Positions 8,435-16,426 of a stretch of DNA of 64,000 bases are shown piece after piece. Every line of letters starts with the position of its first letter. The first letter of the stretch is position 1. Below the pieces are notes generated by a model that searched no databases, was not told the DNA's origin, and worked only from the letters and a program-made list of their open reading frames with translations. Position numbers and translations under genes: made by a program. The stretch comes from Pseudomonas typographi (lineage in GTDB: Bacteria > Pseudomonadota > Gammaproteobacteria > Pseudomonadales > Pseudomonadaceae): NCBI RefSeq assembly GCF_014694385.1, contig NZ_JAAOCA010000016.1:1-64000 (forward strand), given 5' to 3'.

Positions 8435-9034
8435 TTAGCCAGCCGCCACCCGCCACAGCACGGCGGGCCATAGCGTTTGAAGCCTGGAATGCACCTGGGC
8501 GCTGAAGGCCATGGCGGCCTCGACACCGCCGCCCCCTGGCTGCGCCGGCCAGCACAGCCGTAACCGCGCCCAGCAGTGCGGGCCCAACCAAGCACCGAGC
8601 AAAACCCGCGCATCGGCGCCGCCCTCCCCCAGCCATAGGCCCGGGCGTAACGCCTTGGCCACGCTGCGGCACCAGGGGCCATGCTCATCAGTGGGGCCAT
8701 GCTCGGCGTGCCCAGGGGCGCAGATACGGCCTACCAAGGCCAGCGCCAATTGGCGTTGCGAAGCCTCCAGGGCCAACCAATGCAACGCGTTGGCATTCGG
8801 TTCGGGTGGCTGTTGTGGCAGCACCCCGGCAAAGCTTAAGAATGCCTCGGGGCGGCAGCGCGCCAATCGCTCGCAGGCCGGCAACGGCAGCCCGATCTGT
8901 TCGGCAAAGCGTAACTGCCAACTGGGGTGTGCCCCTTTCCACGCCTCGCACCACCAGCGTGCCCACTGTTCACCGGAGCCGGCGGCCATCAGACCCGGCT
9001 CGGCAAGGTAGCGCCACCGCCACGGCGTGGCCAT
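8435..9034 (-). CDS. hrpD: HrpD, T3SS accessory protein (SctK/HrpD family)
   Basis: A Trp-rich ~200-residue protein between hrcJ and hrpE, the invariant hrpD position. SctK-like HrpD proteins are sorting-platform adaptors. The start is uncertain: ATGs occur at 9061, 9034 and 8989. The last exactly overlaps the hrcJ stop as ATGA, as in other gene pairs here, and would leave 184 residues (P. syringae HrpD is ~176). The 9034 start is given because the residues MATPWRWRYLAEPGL look protein-like. Sequence conservation is low. Confidence 0.72.
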   Translation of the reverse strand: MATPWRWRYLAEPGLMAAGSGEQWARWWCEAWKGAHPSWQLRFAEQIGLPLPACERLARCRPEAFLSFAGVLPQQPPEPNANALHWLALEASQRQLALALVGRICAPGHAEHGPTDEHGPWCRSVAKALRPGLWLGEGGADARVLLGAWLGPHCWARLRLCWPAQPGGGGVEAAMAFSAQVHSRLQTLWPAVLWRVAAG

Positions 9035-9801
9035 AGGCGCTGCAGCAAGGCTGAGCGCCAATCGGCACGAACCGCCAGCATGGCGAGCACCAACAGCACC
9101 ACCATCCCCACCGGCACGGCCCAGGCCATGCGGCCCCAGAACGCTACCTGGCTGCTATCGACCAGGAATGGACCGAAACCCGCCAACTGCTGGGTGTCAC
9201 GAAACTCCGCCGCAGGCACGAACACCAACGAGAATTTGCGTGAGTCTGGCGTGGCGCCTGCCGACATACCCGGGATGCTGCTGGCGACCATTTGCTGGAT
9301 ACGGCCACGCACGCTGTCTGGGTCGAGCGCGGCGGTATGTTTGATGAACACCGCCGCCGACGCCGGCTGCACCGGTTCGCCGGGGGCGACGCGTTCGGGC
9401 AACACCACGTGAACACGGGCAACGACCACCCCGTCGATTTGTGACAGCGTTGCCTCCAATTCTTGAGACAAGGCGTAGATATACCGGGCGCGCTCTTCCA
9501 ACGGGGTGGAAATCACCCCCTCCTTCTTGAAGATGTCGCCCAGGCTGCTGCGCGCCCGCCGTGGCAATCCCGCCGCGTCCAGTATGCGCACGGCGCGGTT
9601 GATCTCGGTGCTGTCTACAGCAATCACCACGCCGGTTTTTTCAGTACGCTTATGCGCCTCGATGTGCTGTTCGGCCAACGAGGCGATCACATCGTTCGCG
9701 TCCTGCTCGGAAAGCCCGCTGAACAGATCGGTCTGTTGGCTGCACCCGGCCAGCGCCATGCACAGCAGTAGCGCCAAAAGCGTTGCGGTAGGCCATTTCA
9801 C
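8989..9801 (-). CDS. hrcJ: HrcJ, T3SS inner-membrane ring lipoprotein (SctJ)
   Basis: The 270-residue protein starts with a lipoprotein signal ending in LAGC (Cys about residue 19), followed by the SctJ core: DLFSGLSEQDANDVIASL, ALSQELEATLSQIDGVVVARVHVVLPE and SAAVFIKHTA. A C-terminal transmembrane helix (VPVGMVVLLVLAMLAV) ends with a short basic tail. It forms the 24-subunit inner-membrane ring. hrpB ends 10 bp upstream and hrpD overlaps downstream. Confidence 0.97.
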   Translation of the reverse strand: MKWPTATLLALLLCMALAGCSQQTDLFSGLSEQDANDVIASLAEQHIEAHKRTEKTGVVIAVDSTEINRAVRILDAAGLPRRARSSLGDIFKKEGVISTPLEERARYIYALSQELEATLSQIDGVVVARVHVVLPERVAPGEPVQPASAAVFIKHTAALDPDSVRGRIQQMVASSIPGMSAGATPDSRKFSLVFVPAAEFRDTQQLAGFGPFLVDSSQVAFWGRMAWAVPVGMVVLLVLAMLAVRADWRSALLQRLWPRRGGGATLPSRV

Positions 9802-9811
9802 GGTCGGGTAC

Positions 9812-10177
9812 CTATTGCAGGTTAGTGAGCTTATCGAGCGTCTGGGCGGTTTTGTTGACCACCTTGGTGGTCACGGCGGTCTGCAGCGAATAGGTCGACA
9901 GGGCTCGGCTCATCTGGGTAATGTCAGTGGGGTCTTCGGTCGCCACCGCGGCCTTCATATTGCGCATGGCCTGTTGCGAGAGCTTATCGGTGGCCTGCAC
10001 GCGGTCGGCCAAGGCGCCGGCCAGCGCTGCCGGGATAGGCGCCGCCGGCGCTACCACCTCTGCCGCGCGCAGCGCCGTCGAAAAGAGGTCGACGTCCGCC
10101 TGTGAAGGTTCGTGGACCAAGCCCTGGTCGAGATCAGCCTTGGGCTCTTTGCTTTTGCCTACTGAAGTAATGGTCAT
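9812..10177 (-). CDS. hrpB: HrpB, T3SS inner-rod/early substrate protein
   Basis: The ATG at 10177 has GGAGG at good spacing and gives 121 residues (P. syringae HrpB 124). The family N-terminus MTITSVGK and C-terminus (LSTYSLQTAVTTKVVNKTAQTLDKLTNLQ region) match the SctI-like inner-rod type, with a helical C-terminal end. It follows hrpZ, but the hrpZ-hrpB spacer is unusually long because it contains repeat copy B. Confidence 0.88.
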   Translation of the reverse strand: MTITSVGKSKEPKADLDQGLVHEPSQADVDLFSTALRAAEVVAPAAPIPAALAGALADRVQATDKLSQQAMRNMKAAVATEDPTDITQMSRALSTYSLQTAVTTKVVNKTAQTLDKLTNLQ

Positions 10178-10224
10178 ACGAAGCCTCCACCGCATGGTGT
10201 CGAAAGCAGGAAAGGGCAACCTAC

Positions 10225-10386
10225 CGTGGTGTTTCAGGCGTTCGCACGAGAATTGATGCCTGAATTTGTTGCCGGGCAAGGCGCCATGACACCTCATAGC
10301 AGGGCTATGGCGAGGCGCGGCAACGCAGCCCGGCAGCCTAAGGCGCCGTCAAAATGGTGCAGCCAACTTCTGAAATACCACACTAG
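10225..10386. repeat. Dispersed intergenic repeat, copy B, inside the hrpA operon
   Basis: This 162-bp copy lies in inverted orientation relative to copy A, between hrpZ and hrpB. It starts CGTGGTGTTTCAGGCGTTCG and ends GAAATACCACACTAG. Its terminal CTAG (10383-10386) contains the TAG stop codon of hrpZ, so the repeat edge defines the C-terminus of the harpin. A GC-rich interior with complementary ends could fold in the hrpA-hrpZ-hrpB mRNA. Confidence 0.85.
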
Positions 10387-11330
10387 CTCAGCGCACTTTT
10401 TTGCGCGCCGCCGCCTTGCACTAGGGCCTGTACCAACGCGTCAGCGGTTTGCGACGCGCTGCTGTCCAGGGTTTGCTGGTTATTGCGGGAGGTTAAATCG
10501 CGCAATTGTTCCGGGATGCCGTCGCTTTGTTGGCCGTTGTTGCCCTCAAGTTTGTTCAGCAGGCTTTCCAGCAGTTGCTTCAGGTCCTCTACGGAGTTAC
10601 CGCCCTGCGACGAGTCGGAGGATTCGCCCACCCCCTGCGAACTCCCATCATCACTGCCCAAGCCGCTGGTGCTATTTTGCGGCACGCCCTCGCTATTGCC
10701 GGCCGACTTGGCGTCGAGTTGGCTACCGAGCATGTCGAGCGCGGCGCGCACCGATTTGGTTTCATCGCCGTTTAGGTAGTTGTCTTTTTCGTTATTGCCT
10801 TGGTCGAGCTCGTTCTTCCAAGAGCCGGAATCCGGCTTGGGGAACTGGCTCGGGTTGGCATCCATGAAGTCGGCAACCTTGCTCAGCATGCCCTTGCCGC
10901 TGTCGGAGAATGTGCTACCGTCGCCTTGCTGGGTGAGCAGGTCGTCCAACGAGGATTTGGCCAAGCCGTTGAGCGTCTGAGACATCAAATCCTGCTGGCC
11001 CCCGCCACTGCCATTGCCGCTACCGCTGTCACCGACCCCGGCCGATTGGGCGGCCCCGAAATTATCGCCCAGTTTGTCCTTGATCAGGTTTTCGACACCT
11101 TTTTGCACTTGCTCCGGGCCATCACCCAACAGGCCTTTGAATGGCATGTGGTCAGCTACCATTTTGCCCAAAGGCGAGCTTTGGTCGAGCCCGCCATCTT
11201 TGGTCAGTTCTTTGGTCAGTTGCGCGATCACATCCTTCAGGTTTTGGGGTTGCTCCGTGCCCTGGCTCGAATCCAGCGCCAACGCATTGGTTGTTTGAAT
11301 GCTGCCCGCATTCGAAATCATGTTGCTCAT
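10383..11330 (-). CDS. hrpZ: HrpZ harpin, secreted pore-forming T3SS helper protein
   Basis: A 315-residue Gly/Ser/Gln-rich, Cys-free, heat-stable harpin. Conserved HrpZ blocks are visible: DQSSPLGKMVADHM, KLGDNFGAAQ, GQQDLMSQTLNGLAKSSLDDLL and ADFMDANPSQFPKPDSGSW, followed by FLDGDE-like YLNGDETKSVRAALD. Harpins are secreted by the T3SS and bind or permeabilise plant membranes. A strong GAGGAGG precedes the ATG. The TAG stop lies within repeat copy B. It is second in the hrpA operon. Confidence 0.95.
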   Translation of the reverse strand: MSNMISNAGSIQTTNALALDSSQGTEQPQNLKDVIAQLTKELTKDGGLDQSSPLGKMVADHMPFKGLLGDGPEQVQKGVENLIKDKLGDNFGAAQSAGVGDSGSGNGSGGGQQDLMSQTLNGLAKSSLDDLLTQQGDGSTFSDSGKGMLSKVADFMDANPSQFPKPDSGSWKNELDQGNNEKDNYLNGDETKSVRAALDMLGSQLDAKSAGNSEGVPQNSTSGLGSDDGSSQGVGESSDSSQGGNSVEDLKQLLESLLNKLEGNNGQQSDGIPEQLRDLTSRNNQQTLDSSASQTADALVQALVQGGGAQKSALS

Positions 11331-11354
11331 GTTGCCTCCTCAACCAGGTGGTAG

Positions 11355-11377
11355 CGCCCCGCGATACAGCCGGGGCG
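11355..11377. other. GC-rich hairpin between hrpA and hrpZ
   Basis: CGCCCCG and CGGGGCG form a 7-bp stem around a 9-nt loop in the 58-bp hrpA-hrpZ spacer. Without a T-run it is probably a 3' stabiliser or partial terminator that lets hrpA mRNA exceed distal transcripts, as a pilin gene would need. Function is inferred. Confidence 0.5.
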
Positions 11378-11388
11378 AAGAGAACCGA

Positions 11389-11733
11389 TCAAAAACTGAT
11401 GCCTTTGGCGTTCTGGGCGGTGGCGCTGATTTTCTTGTTCGCCGAATCTTCTTTGCCGGACTGGATCGCGTTGAGCACGTCCTGGGTCTGCTTGCGGCGG
11501 GTTTCTTCGCCTTGCAAGCCGATCAGCGCTGCTTGGTTGGCATCCGACTTGGAGCTTTCGGAGCGCTGCGCGTCCACTGCCTTGCTGTCGCCAGTGCCTT
11601 CGGTGATCGCTTGTTGGTCGTTCACGTCGGCCTTGGCCTGATTGCCGCCTTGCACTGCTTGGCCAACGGTGGAGGTGGCGGCGTCGACAAGGCCAGTAAA
11701 ACCAGTGGTGGGATTGTTAACAGCAGTGACCAT
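11389..11733 (-). CDS. hrpA: HrpA, Hrp pilus subunit
   Basis: The ATG at 11733 (with an AGGGGT ribosome site) gives 114 residues; the longer frame upstream has no support. The C-terminal ~35 residues (QTQDVLNAIQSGKEDS, then NKKISATAQNAKGISF) are almost the same as in P. syringae HrpA, which polymerises into the extracellular Hrp pilus. The N-terminal part is variable, as is typical of the family. It is the first gene behind a perfect Hrp box and heads hrpA-hrpZ-hrpB-hrcJ-hrpD-hrpE. Confidence 0.97.
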   Translation of the reverse strand: MVTAVNNPTTGFTGLVDAATSTVGQAVQGGNQAKADVNDQQAITEGTGDSKAVDAQRSESSKSDANQAALIGLQGEETRRKQTQDVLNAIQSGKEDSANKKISATAQNAKGISF

Positions 11734-11788
11734 GGTAGGTGTACCCCTGTGGTTTGGAATGAATACCAGCGTGATCGCATGGTGCCGA

Positions 11789-11817
11789 TAGGTGGCGCGG
11801 CCCTGCGTATCGGTTCC
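11789..11817 (-). promoter_or_regulatory. Hrp box for the hrpA operon
   Basis: Minus-strand GGAACC, 16 bases, CCACCTA; perfect HrpL consensus, 55 bp upstream of the hrpA start. It is back to back with the hrpK Hrp box on the other strand. Confidence 0.94.
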
Positions 11818-11912
11818 ATCCAGTGCGAAGAAATTTAGGGCAGGGTTGCGACCCTGAGCAGCCAAACTGTTTGCCAACGCTGGCGGCCTAGCTCTGGCGC
11901 GGCTGCGCCGTG

Positions 11913-11940
11913 GGAACCATCCTGGCTGGCCCGCCACTCA
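11913..11940 (+). promoter_or_regulatory. Hrp box for the hrpK-like gene
   Basis: Plus-strand GGAACC, 15 bases, CCACTCA. The 3' end is 37 bp from the ATG at 11978, so the translocator gene is a direct HrpL target transcribed divergently from hrpA. Confidence 0.93.
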
Positions 11941-11977
11941 GCAGCTCACTTAGGGCTCGATAGACAGGTAGGCTGCT

Positions 11978-14455
11978 ATGCGCGTATCCAACACCACCCC
12001 CGGCATGGGCGATATCGCCAATGCCAACGCCAACGGCAGCCTCGGCGAAGCAGCGCCGAATGTGCTGCACAAAGCCATGGCCGAGGGGCCAAAGCCGGCG
12101 TCGGCCGGCGGCATCCAGTTCGGCTGCGCCGCCGGCCCGCTCAAGAACACTTTGCCGCAGGCGGCGCAGGCCGGCGTATCGGGCGACAATGTGGTGTCGC
12201 TACTCAAGCAACTGCTCACGGCGCTGAACCGCGAACAGCCCACCGCCCAGGCCAGGCAACCGTCCGGCCAAGCGGGCAGCGCGCAGCCCCGAAGCGCCGG
12301 TAGCGCCACGCAGCCGGCCACCGGCAAGGTGGCTGCCGACGCACCCACGGCCACGCCGGTGGATGAAACCGACAAAACAAAAAGCGGCGCGGCCGTGAAC
12401 GATCAGCAAACCGCGCCCAAAGCCGCCGACGCTGAATTCCTCGACAACTCCAAATACTCCTCGCCCGAGGAGCTAAAAAAATACGATGCGCTGGTGGCCA
12501 ATTTGCCGCCCGAACAGCGAGAGCAGGCGGCCAAGGAACTCAACCGGCCCATCGCCGCGGCGAAAATGGCCGCCGAAGGCGGGCCGGGTGCCGACCAAGC
12601 CAAAGCCTTTATCGACGCGAACCCGGCGCTGAAAACCGCGCTGGACACCGGCAAGCATGGCGGCAAGCCAGATGGCAACATTTCCAAGAACGATTACGCC
12701 GCCTTTGCCAAGAACATGGAGAAGGCGGCCGGCGCTGCCTCGAAAGACATCGAGCAGTACCAGAAGGACAACCCCAACGCCGACCCACAATCCTTGGCGA
12801 TGGTGCGCTCCGCGGCGATGTTGCGGGCCAACGAGCCCTTGGCCAAGGCCGGCGCGTTGAACCAGGATGGCAAGGTCGACAAATATGTGACCGGCGACGC
12901 CTTGAAAGGGCTGCAAACCGGCAACCCAGGGCTGTCGCCGGCGCTGGCGCAAACCGCCAAGACGTTCTCTCAGCCGGGCTTGCTGCACATGCTCGACCAA
13001 GGCGGGTTCGAAGGCGAAAGCCTAGCGTTGCACAATGCCGACAAGAAGATCAGCACTAAAAACATCGACGACTGGATCAAGAAACAAGCGCCGACCAATG
13101 GCGGCGAGTTCGCCTCGACGATGAGCGACGCCGCCACGCGCAATGCCGTAGCAGACGTAGACATCAGCAAGCTCAACGAAGACGTGTTCAACAACCCCAC
13201 AAAATACAGCGGGGCGCAGAAGGCCGCTGTGATGATCAAGCTGCAAGAAACCCAGGAGCAAGTCGACGGCGGTCGCAAGCTGCGCAAGGTGGAGAAGACC
13301 TCCGAAGCCCTGCAACAAAAAATCGCCCAACTGCAAGCCGATCCGGACGTGAAGGCGTACCTGAACAAGGCCGTGCCGCAACAAGAGCAAAACATCATTG
13401 GCGGTGACCCTGCATTGACCCAGGCCGTGGACCAGCGCCACGCCGATCTCCTCAGTGGCAAGGCACTGCAAGGTGATATGAAAGCTGCCGAGGATCAAGC
13501 CGCCAAAGACAACGAAGGCAAGAAACCCGAAGACCAGAAACCGGTGGACTACAGCCAAGCCCTCGGCAGCCTGGATGCAGAGCTTCAGCTGCAAGGCGAC
13601 CTGAAGGGGAAGGACAACGTACCCACCAGCGCCCAGGTGCTGGACAACCGCCCAGACCTGAAACAAAAAATCGACCGTTCGTACCAAGAGAGCTTCGTTC
13701 AGGGCAAGGCGGTTGAGAGCGCGCTCAAGCAAGACCAGAAGTCCGACGCCAAAGACGTACTGGGCCAGGTCGATGCGAAGAAACAGGCTTACGACTCAGC
13801 CCTGGGGCAAAGCGTTACGGCTGCCGCTGAAGACGGTTACGCCGAAGCGACCATGAAGGCGTTGACCACCACTACCAAGGGCGTTTCGGTGCTTAAAGAC
13901 CTTAAGGACGCAGGCACCCTTGCCAAGGATGCCGACATTCAGAAAATGACCGGCAAACAGATGTATTCACAGCTGCGTGACAATGTGGAAAAACAAACCT
14001 CGGCGGCCGGTTTGGGCACGGGCGGCAAGCTAACGGCTGCCGGGGGCGGTGCTTTCGGCGTCGCCGGTTTGTTGTCTCTTTCTGACCAGTTGAAGAACGG
14101 CGATAAAGCGGGCGCCGCCAAGACCATTTACGACGGTGCCAAGGGCAGCGCAGAACTCGCCAAGCTGGGCTATAACGCCGTGGCCAAGGATGCCTCGGCG
14201 GGGCTCGGCCGCATCGCCGGCTCTGTTGCCGGCAGGGTGGCCGGCATGGTGGCCGGAGAGGCCGCTGGCCTGGCGGCGGCCGAAGCCGTGGGCGCGGCTG
14301 CCGGCCCGGTCGGTTGGGCGATCGATGCGGCGATGGCCATCGGTTTTGGCATCAAGGCGATTATCGATGCGGTGAACAAACACAAAAAGCAAGAGAAGTT
14401 CGACCACAACGTAGACCCTACCCTGGAGCAGTTCGGCATTCCCAAGGCGCATTGA
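11978..14455 (+). CDS. hrpK: HrpK-like T3SS translocator
   Basis: This 825-residue protein resembles the HrpK/HrpF/NolX translocator family, secreted helpers that sit in the host membrane. Residues 1-150 are a low-complexity Ala/Gln/Thr-rich export region. Three Asp-rich EF-hand-like segments follow at about residues 222-245 (PDGNISKNDYAAF), 290-305 (NQDGKVDKYVTGDAL) and 350-366 (NADKKISTKNIDDW). The rest of the middle is helical and Gln/Lys-rich. Residues ~735-800 are strongly hydrophobic with GxxxG/A repeats, a likely membrane insertion region. In P. syringae hrpK lies at the far hrpJ/hrpL end; here it is between hrpA and hrpS on the opposite strand, with its own Hrp box. It is somewhat longer than P. 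syringae HrpK1. Confidence 0.82.
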   Translation: MRVSNTTPGMGDIANANANGSLGEAAPNVLHKAMAEGPKPASAGGIQFGCAAGPLKNTLPQAAQAGVSGDNVVSLLKQLLTALNREQPTAQARQPSGQAGSAQPRSAGSATQPATGKVAADAPTATPVDETDKTKSGAAVNDQQTAPKAADAEFLDNSKYSSPEELKKYDALVANLPPEQREQAAKELNRPIAAAKMAAEGGPGADQAKAFIDANPALKTALDTGKHGGKPDGNISKNDYAAFAKNMEKAAGAASKDIEQYQKDNPNADPQSLAMVRSAAMLRANEPLAKAGALNQDGKVDKYVTGDALKGLQTGNPGLSPALAQTAKTFSQPGLLHMLDQGGFEGESLALHNADKKISTKNIDDWIKKQAPTNGGEFASTMSDAATRNAVADVDISKLNEDVFNNPTKYSGAQKAAVMIKLQETQEQVDGGRKLRKVEKTSEALQQKIAQLQADPDVKAYLNKAVPQQEQNIIGGDPALTQAVDQRHADLLSGKALQGDMKAAEDQAAKDNEGKKPEDQKPVDYSQALGSLDAELQLQGDLKGKDNVPTSAQVLDNRPDLKQKIDRSYQESFVQGKAVESALKQDQKSDAKDVLGQVDAKKQAYDSALGQSVTAAAEDGYAEATMKALTTTTKGVSVLKDLKDAGTLAKDADIQKMTGKQMYSQLRDNVEKQTSAAGLGTGGKLTAAGGGAFGVAGLLSLSDQLKNGDKAGAAKTIYDGAKGSAELAKLGYNAVAKDASAGLGRIAGSVAGRVAGMVAGEAAGLAAAEAVGAAAGPVGWAIDAAMAIGFGIKAIIDAVNKHKKQEKFDHNVDPTLEQFGIPKAH

Positions 14456-14532
14456 GGCCCGTCATCGCCGCTACCTACCTGCCTTGGCCCACCCGCCTGA
14501 TCCACCGGGCGGGCCAAGCTGGCCGGTTCGGT

Positions 14533-15441
14533 TCATACGTCCAACTCTTTCATTCGGTGGTAGAGCGTGCGCCGGGGAATATCCAGCTCACGGCTGACCG
14601 CATCGATACAGTGTTTATTTCGCTTGAGCGACTCCTGGATCAGCGCCCGCTCGATCAGCCGCAATTGGGATTTGAGCGCCGTGCTCGCGCCGTGCTCGGT
14701 ATCGTCGTCGCCCAGCAGTGGCAGCCTGAGTACGAAGCGCTTGGCGGCTGACTTGAGCTCCCGGATGTTCCCAGGCCAGTCGTGATTAAGCAGTACCTGG
14801 CACATCACCGGATCAATGGGCTCGGCCTGCAGTTCCAACTCGGTGGCCGTGTGCTCAACGAAGCGGTGAAACAGCGGCAGAATGCGCTCACGTTGAAGCC
14901 GCAACGGCGATAACTTCAAGGTCAGCACATTAAGCCGGAAGTAGAGGTCCCGCCTGAAGGCACCCTGCTCGACCAGTTCGTCCAACGGCCGCTGGGCAGA
15001 GGCGATCACGCAAATATCCAGTTGTACCGGCACCGTTGAGCCCAGACGCTCCAGCACCCGCGACTCCAACACCCGTAACAACTTCGGCTGCAGCGCCAAC
15101 GGCATGCTGTCGAGTTCGTCCAGGTACAACGTACCGCCTTGCGCCGCCTCGATGTAGCCCATACGAGAGCGTTCAGCGCCGGTATAAGCGCCACTGACCA
15201 CGCCGAACAGTTCGCTTTCGCACAGCGACTCAGGGATTGCCGCGCAGTTCATCGCCACGAAAGGCCCCGGGCGCCCAGACAGCACGTGGATGCGTTGGGC
15301 CAAGGTGTCTTTGCCAGAACCGGTTTCCCCCGCCAGCAACAGGTCGATACCCAGCTCCGGAAGGCTCCGGGCGATCACATCCAGGTTCGCCAGGTACTGG
15401 CCGAGCGCTAATTGATCATCCAACAAATCGTACTCGCCCAT
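14533..15441 (-). CDS. hrpS: HrpS, sigma-54 activator of hrpL
   Basis: A 302-residue bacterial enhancer-binding protein without receiver domain. Walker A GETGSGKD (about residues 38-45), the sigma-54 contact loop GAYTGA and the Walker B-type stretch GGTLYLDELDSMPL are present. A C-terminal Fis-type helix-turn-helix is seen (CIDAVSRELDIPRRTLYHRMKE). With HrpR it forms a hetero-hexamer that activates hrpL, and it is the target of HrpV. It lies 64 bp after hrpR in the same orientation and is convergent with hrpK. Confidence 0.95.
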   Translation of the reverse strand: MGEYDLLDDQLALGQYLANLDVIARSLPELGIDLLLAGETGSGKDTLAQRIHVLSGRPGPFVAMNCAAIPESLCESELFGVVSGAYTGAERSRMGYIEAAQGGTLYLDELDSMPLALQPKLLRVLESRVLERLGSTVPVQLDICVIASAQRPLDELVEQGAFRRDLYFRLNVLTLKLSPLRLQRERILPLFHRFVEHTATELELQAEPIDPVMCQVLLNHDWPGNIRELKSAAKRFVLRLPLLGDDDTEHGASTALKSQLRLIERALIQESLKRNKHCIDAVSRELDIPRRTLYHRMKELDV

Positions 15442-15505
15442 GCTTGACCTCGATACGGAACGATCGGAACGCCGAACAATTCCTTTTCGTGATTGGCGGA
15501 TTCGA

Positions 15506-16426
15506 TTAAACGCCCAATGCCTTCATCCGGTGGTAAAGGGTGCGTTTGGGTATATCAAGCTCCTCGATCACCGAGTCCAGGCTGTGTTTATGGCGCTTGA
15601 GGGCGTCCTGGATCAACAACCGCTCGATAACACGCAGTTGCGACTTCAGGCCTGGCCGGCCGGGCTCCCAGGGCACCTCCTGTTGGCCATCGCCCAACAG
15701 CGGGAAGCCCAGCACGAAACGCTTGGCGGCCGACTTCAGCTCACGGATATTACCCGGCCAGGCATGGCTGAGGAGCAGTTGGATAAGGCGGTTGTCCAGT
15801 GGCGGTACGGGGCGATTCAACTCTGCCGCCAAGGCTTGGGTGAACTGGTCGAACAACGGCAGGATTCGCTCACGTTGAGTGCGCAGCGCCGGCAACCTGA
15901 TCGTCAACATGTTCAGACGAAACAGCAGGTCACGGCGGAATTGCCCTTGTTCCACCAGTGCACCCAGGGGCCGCTGGGTCGACGCTATTACCCGTAGGTC
16001 TACCGGCACGAAGGCAGTAGACCCCAGGCGCTCGACCCCGCGCACCTCAAGCACACGTAAACATTTAGCTTGCAACGGCAACGGCATGCTGTCGATTTCA
16101 TCAAGATACAGCGTGCCGCCATCAGACGCCTCGATATAGCCGTGGCGCGTGCGCTGGGCACCAGTATAAGCACCGCACGTAGCGCCAAATAATTGGCTCT
16201 CGGCAAGTGCTTCAGGAATGGCAGCGCAGTTGATGCCGACAAACGCCCCTTTACGGCCCGACAAATCATGGATTTGCTTGGCGAGGGTGTCTTTTCCAGT
16301 ACCGGTGTCCCCGTGCACCAAAAAGTCCATCTCCAAGTGGCTGGAGTTCAATACGCTGGGGTGTATGTCGGGCGAACCGTCTTGCGTGCAGGCAACATTA
16401 TCAGGCAAAGCGATTTTATAGTTCAT
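15506..16426 (-). CDS. hrpR: HrpR, sigma-54 activator, HrpS partner
   Basis: A receiver-less AAA+ activator of 306 residues from ATG 16426, which has GAGGG at 6-base spacing; an in-frame ATG at 16432 sits too close to that site. It shows GDTGTGKD, GAYTGA, GGTLYLDEIDSMPL and a C-terminal Fis-type HTH (SLDSVIEELDIPKRTLYHRMKA). It is a clear paralogue of HrpS, as in P. syringae, where both are needed. Transcription would start in the AT-rich upstream region. Confidence 0.94.
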   Translation of the reverse strand: MNYKIALPDNVACTQDGSPDIHPSVLNSSHLEMDFLVHGDTGTGKDTLAKQIHDLSGRKGAFVGINCAAIPEALAESQLFGATCGAYTGAQRTRHGYIEASDGGTLYLDEIDSMPLPLQAKCLRVLEVRGVERLGSTAFVPVDLRVIASTQRPLGALVEQGQFRRDLLFRLNMLTIRLPALRTQRERILPLFDQFTQALAAELNRPVPPLDNRLIQLLLSHAWPGNIRELKSAAKRFVLGFPLLGDGQQEVPWEPGRPGLKSQLRVIERLLIQDALKRHKHSLDSVIEELDIPKRTLYHRMKALGV

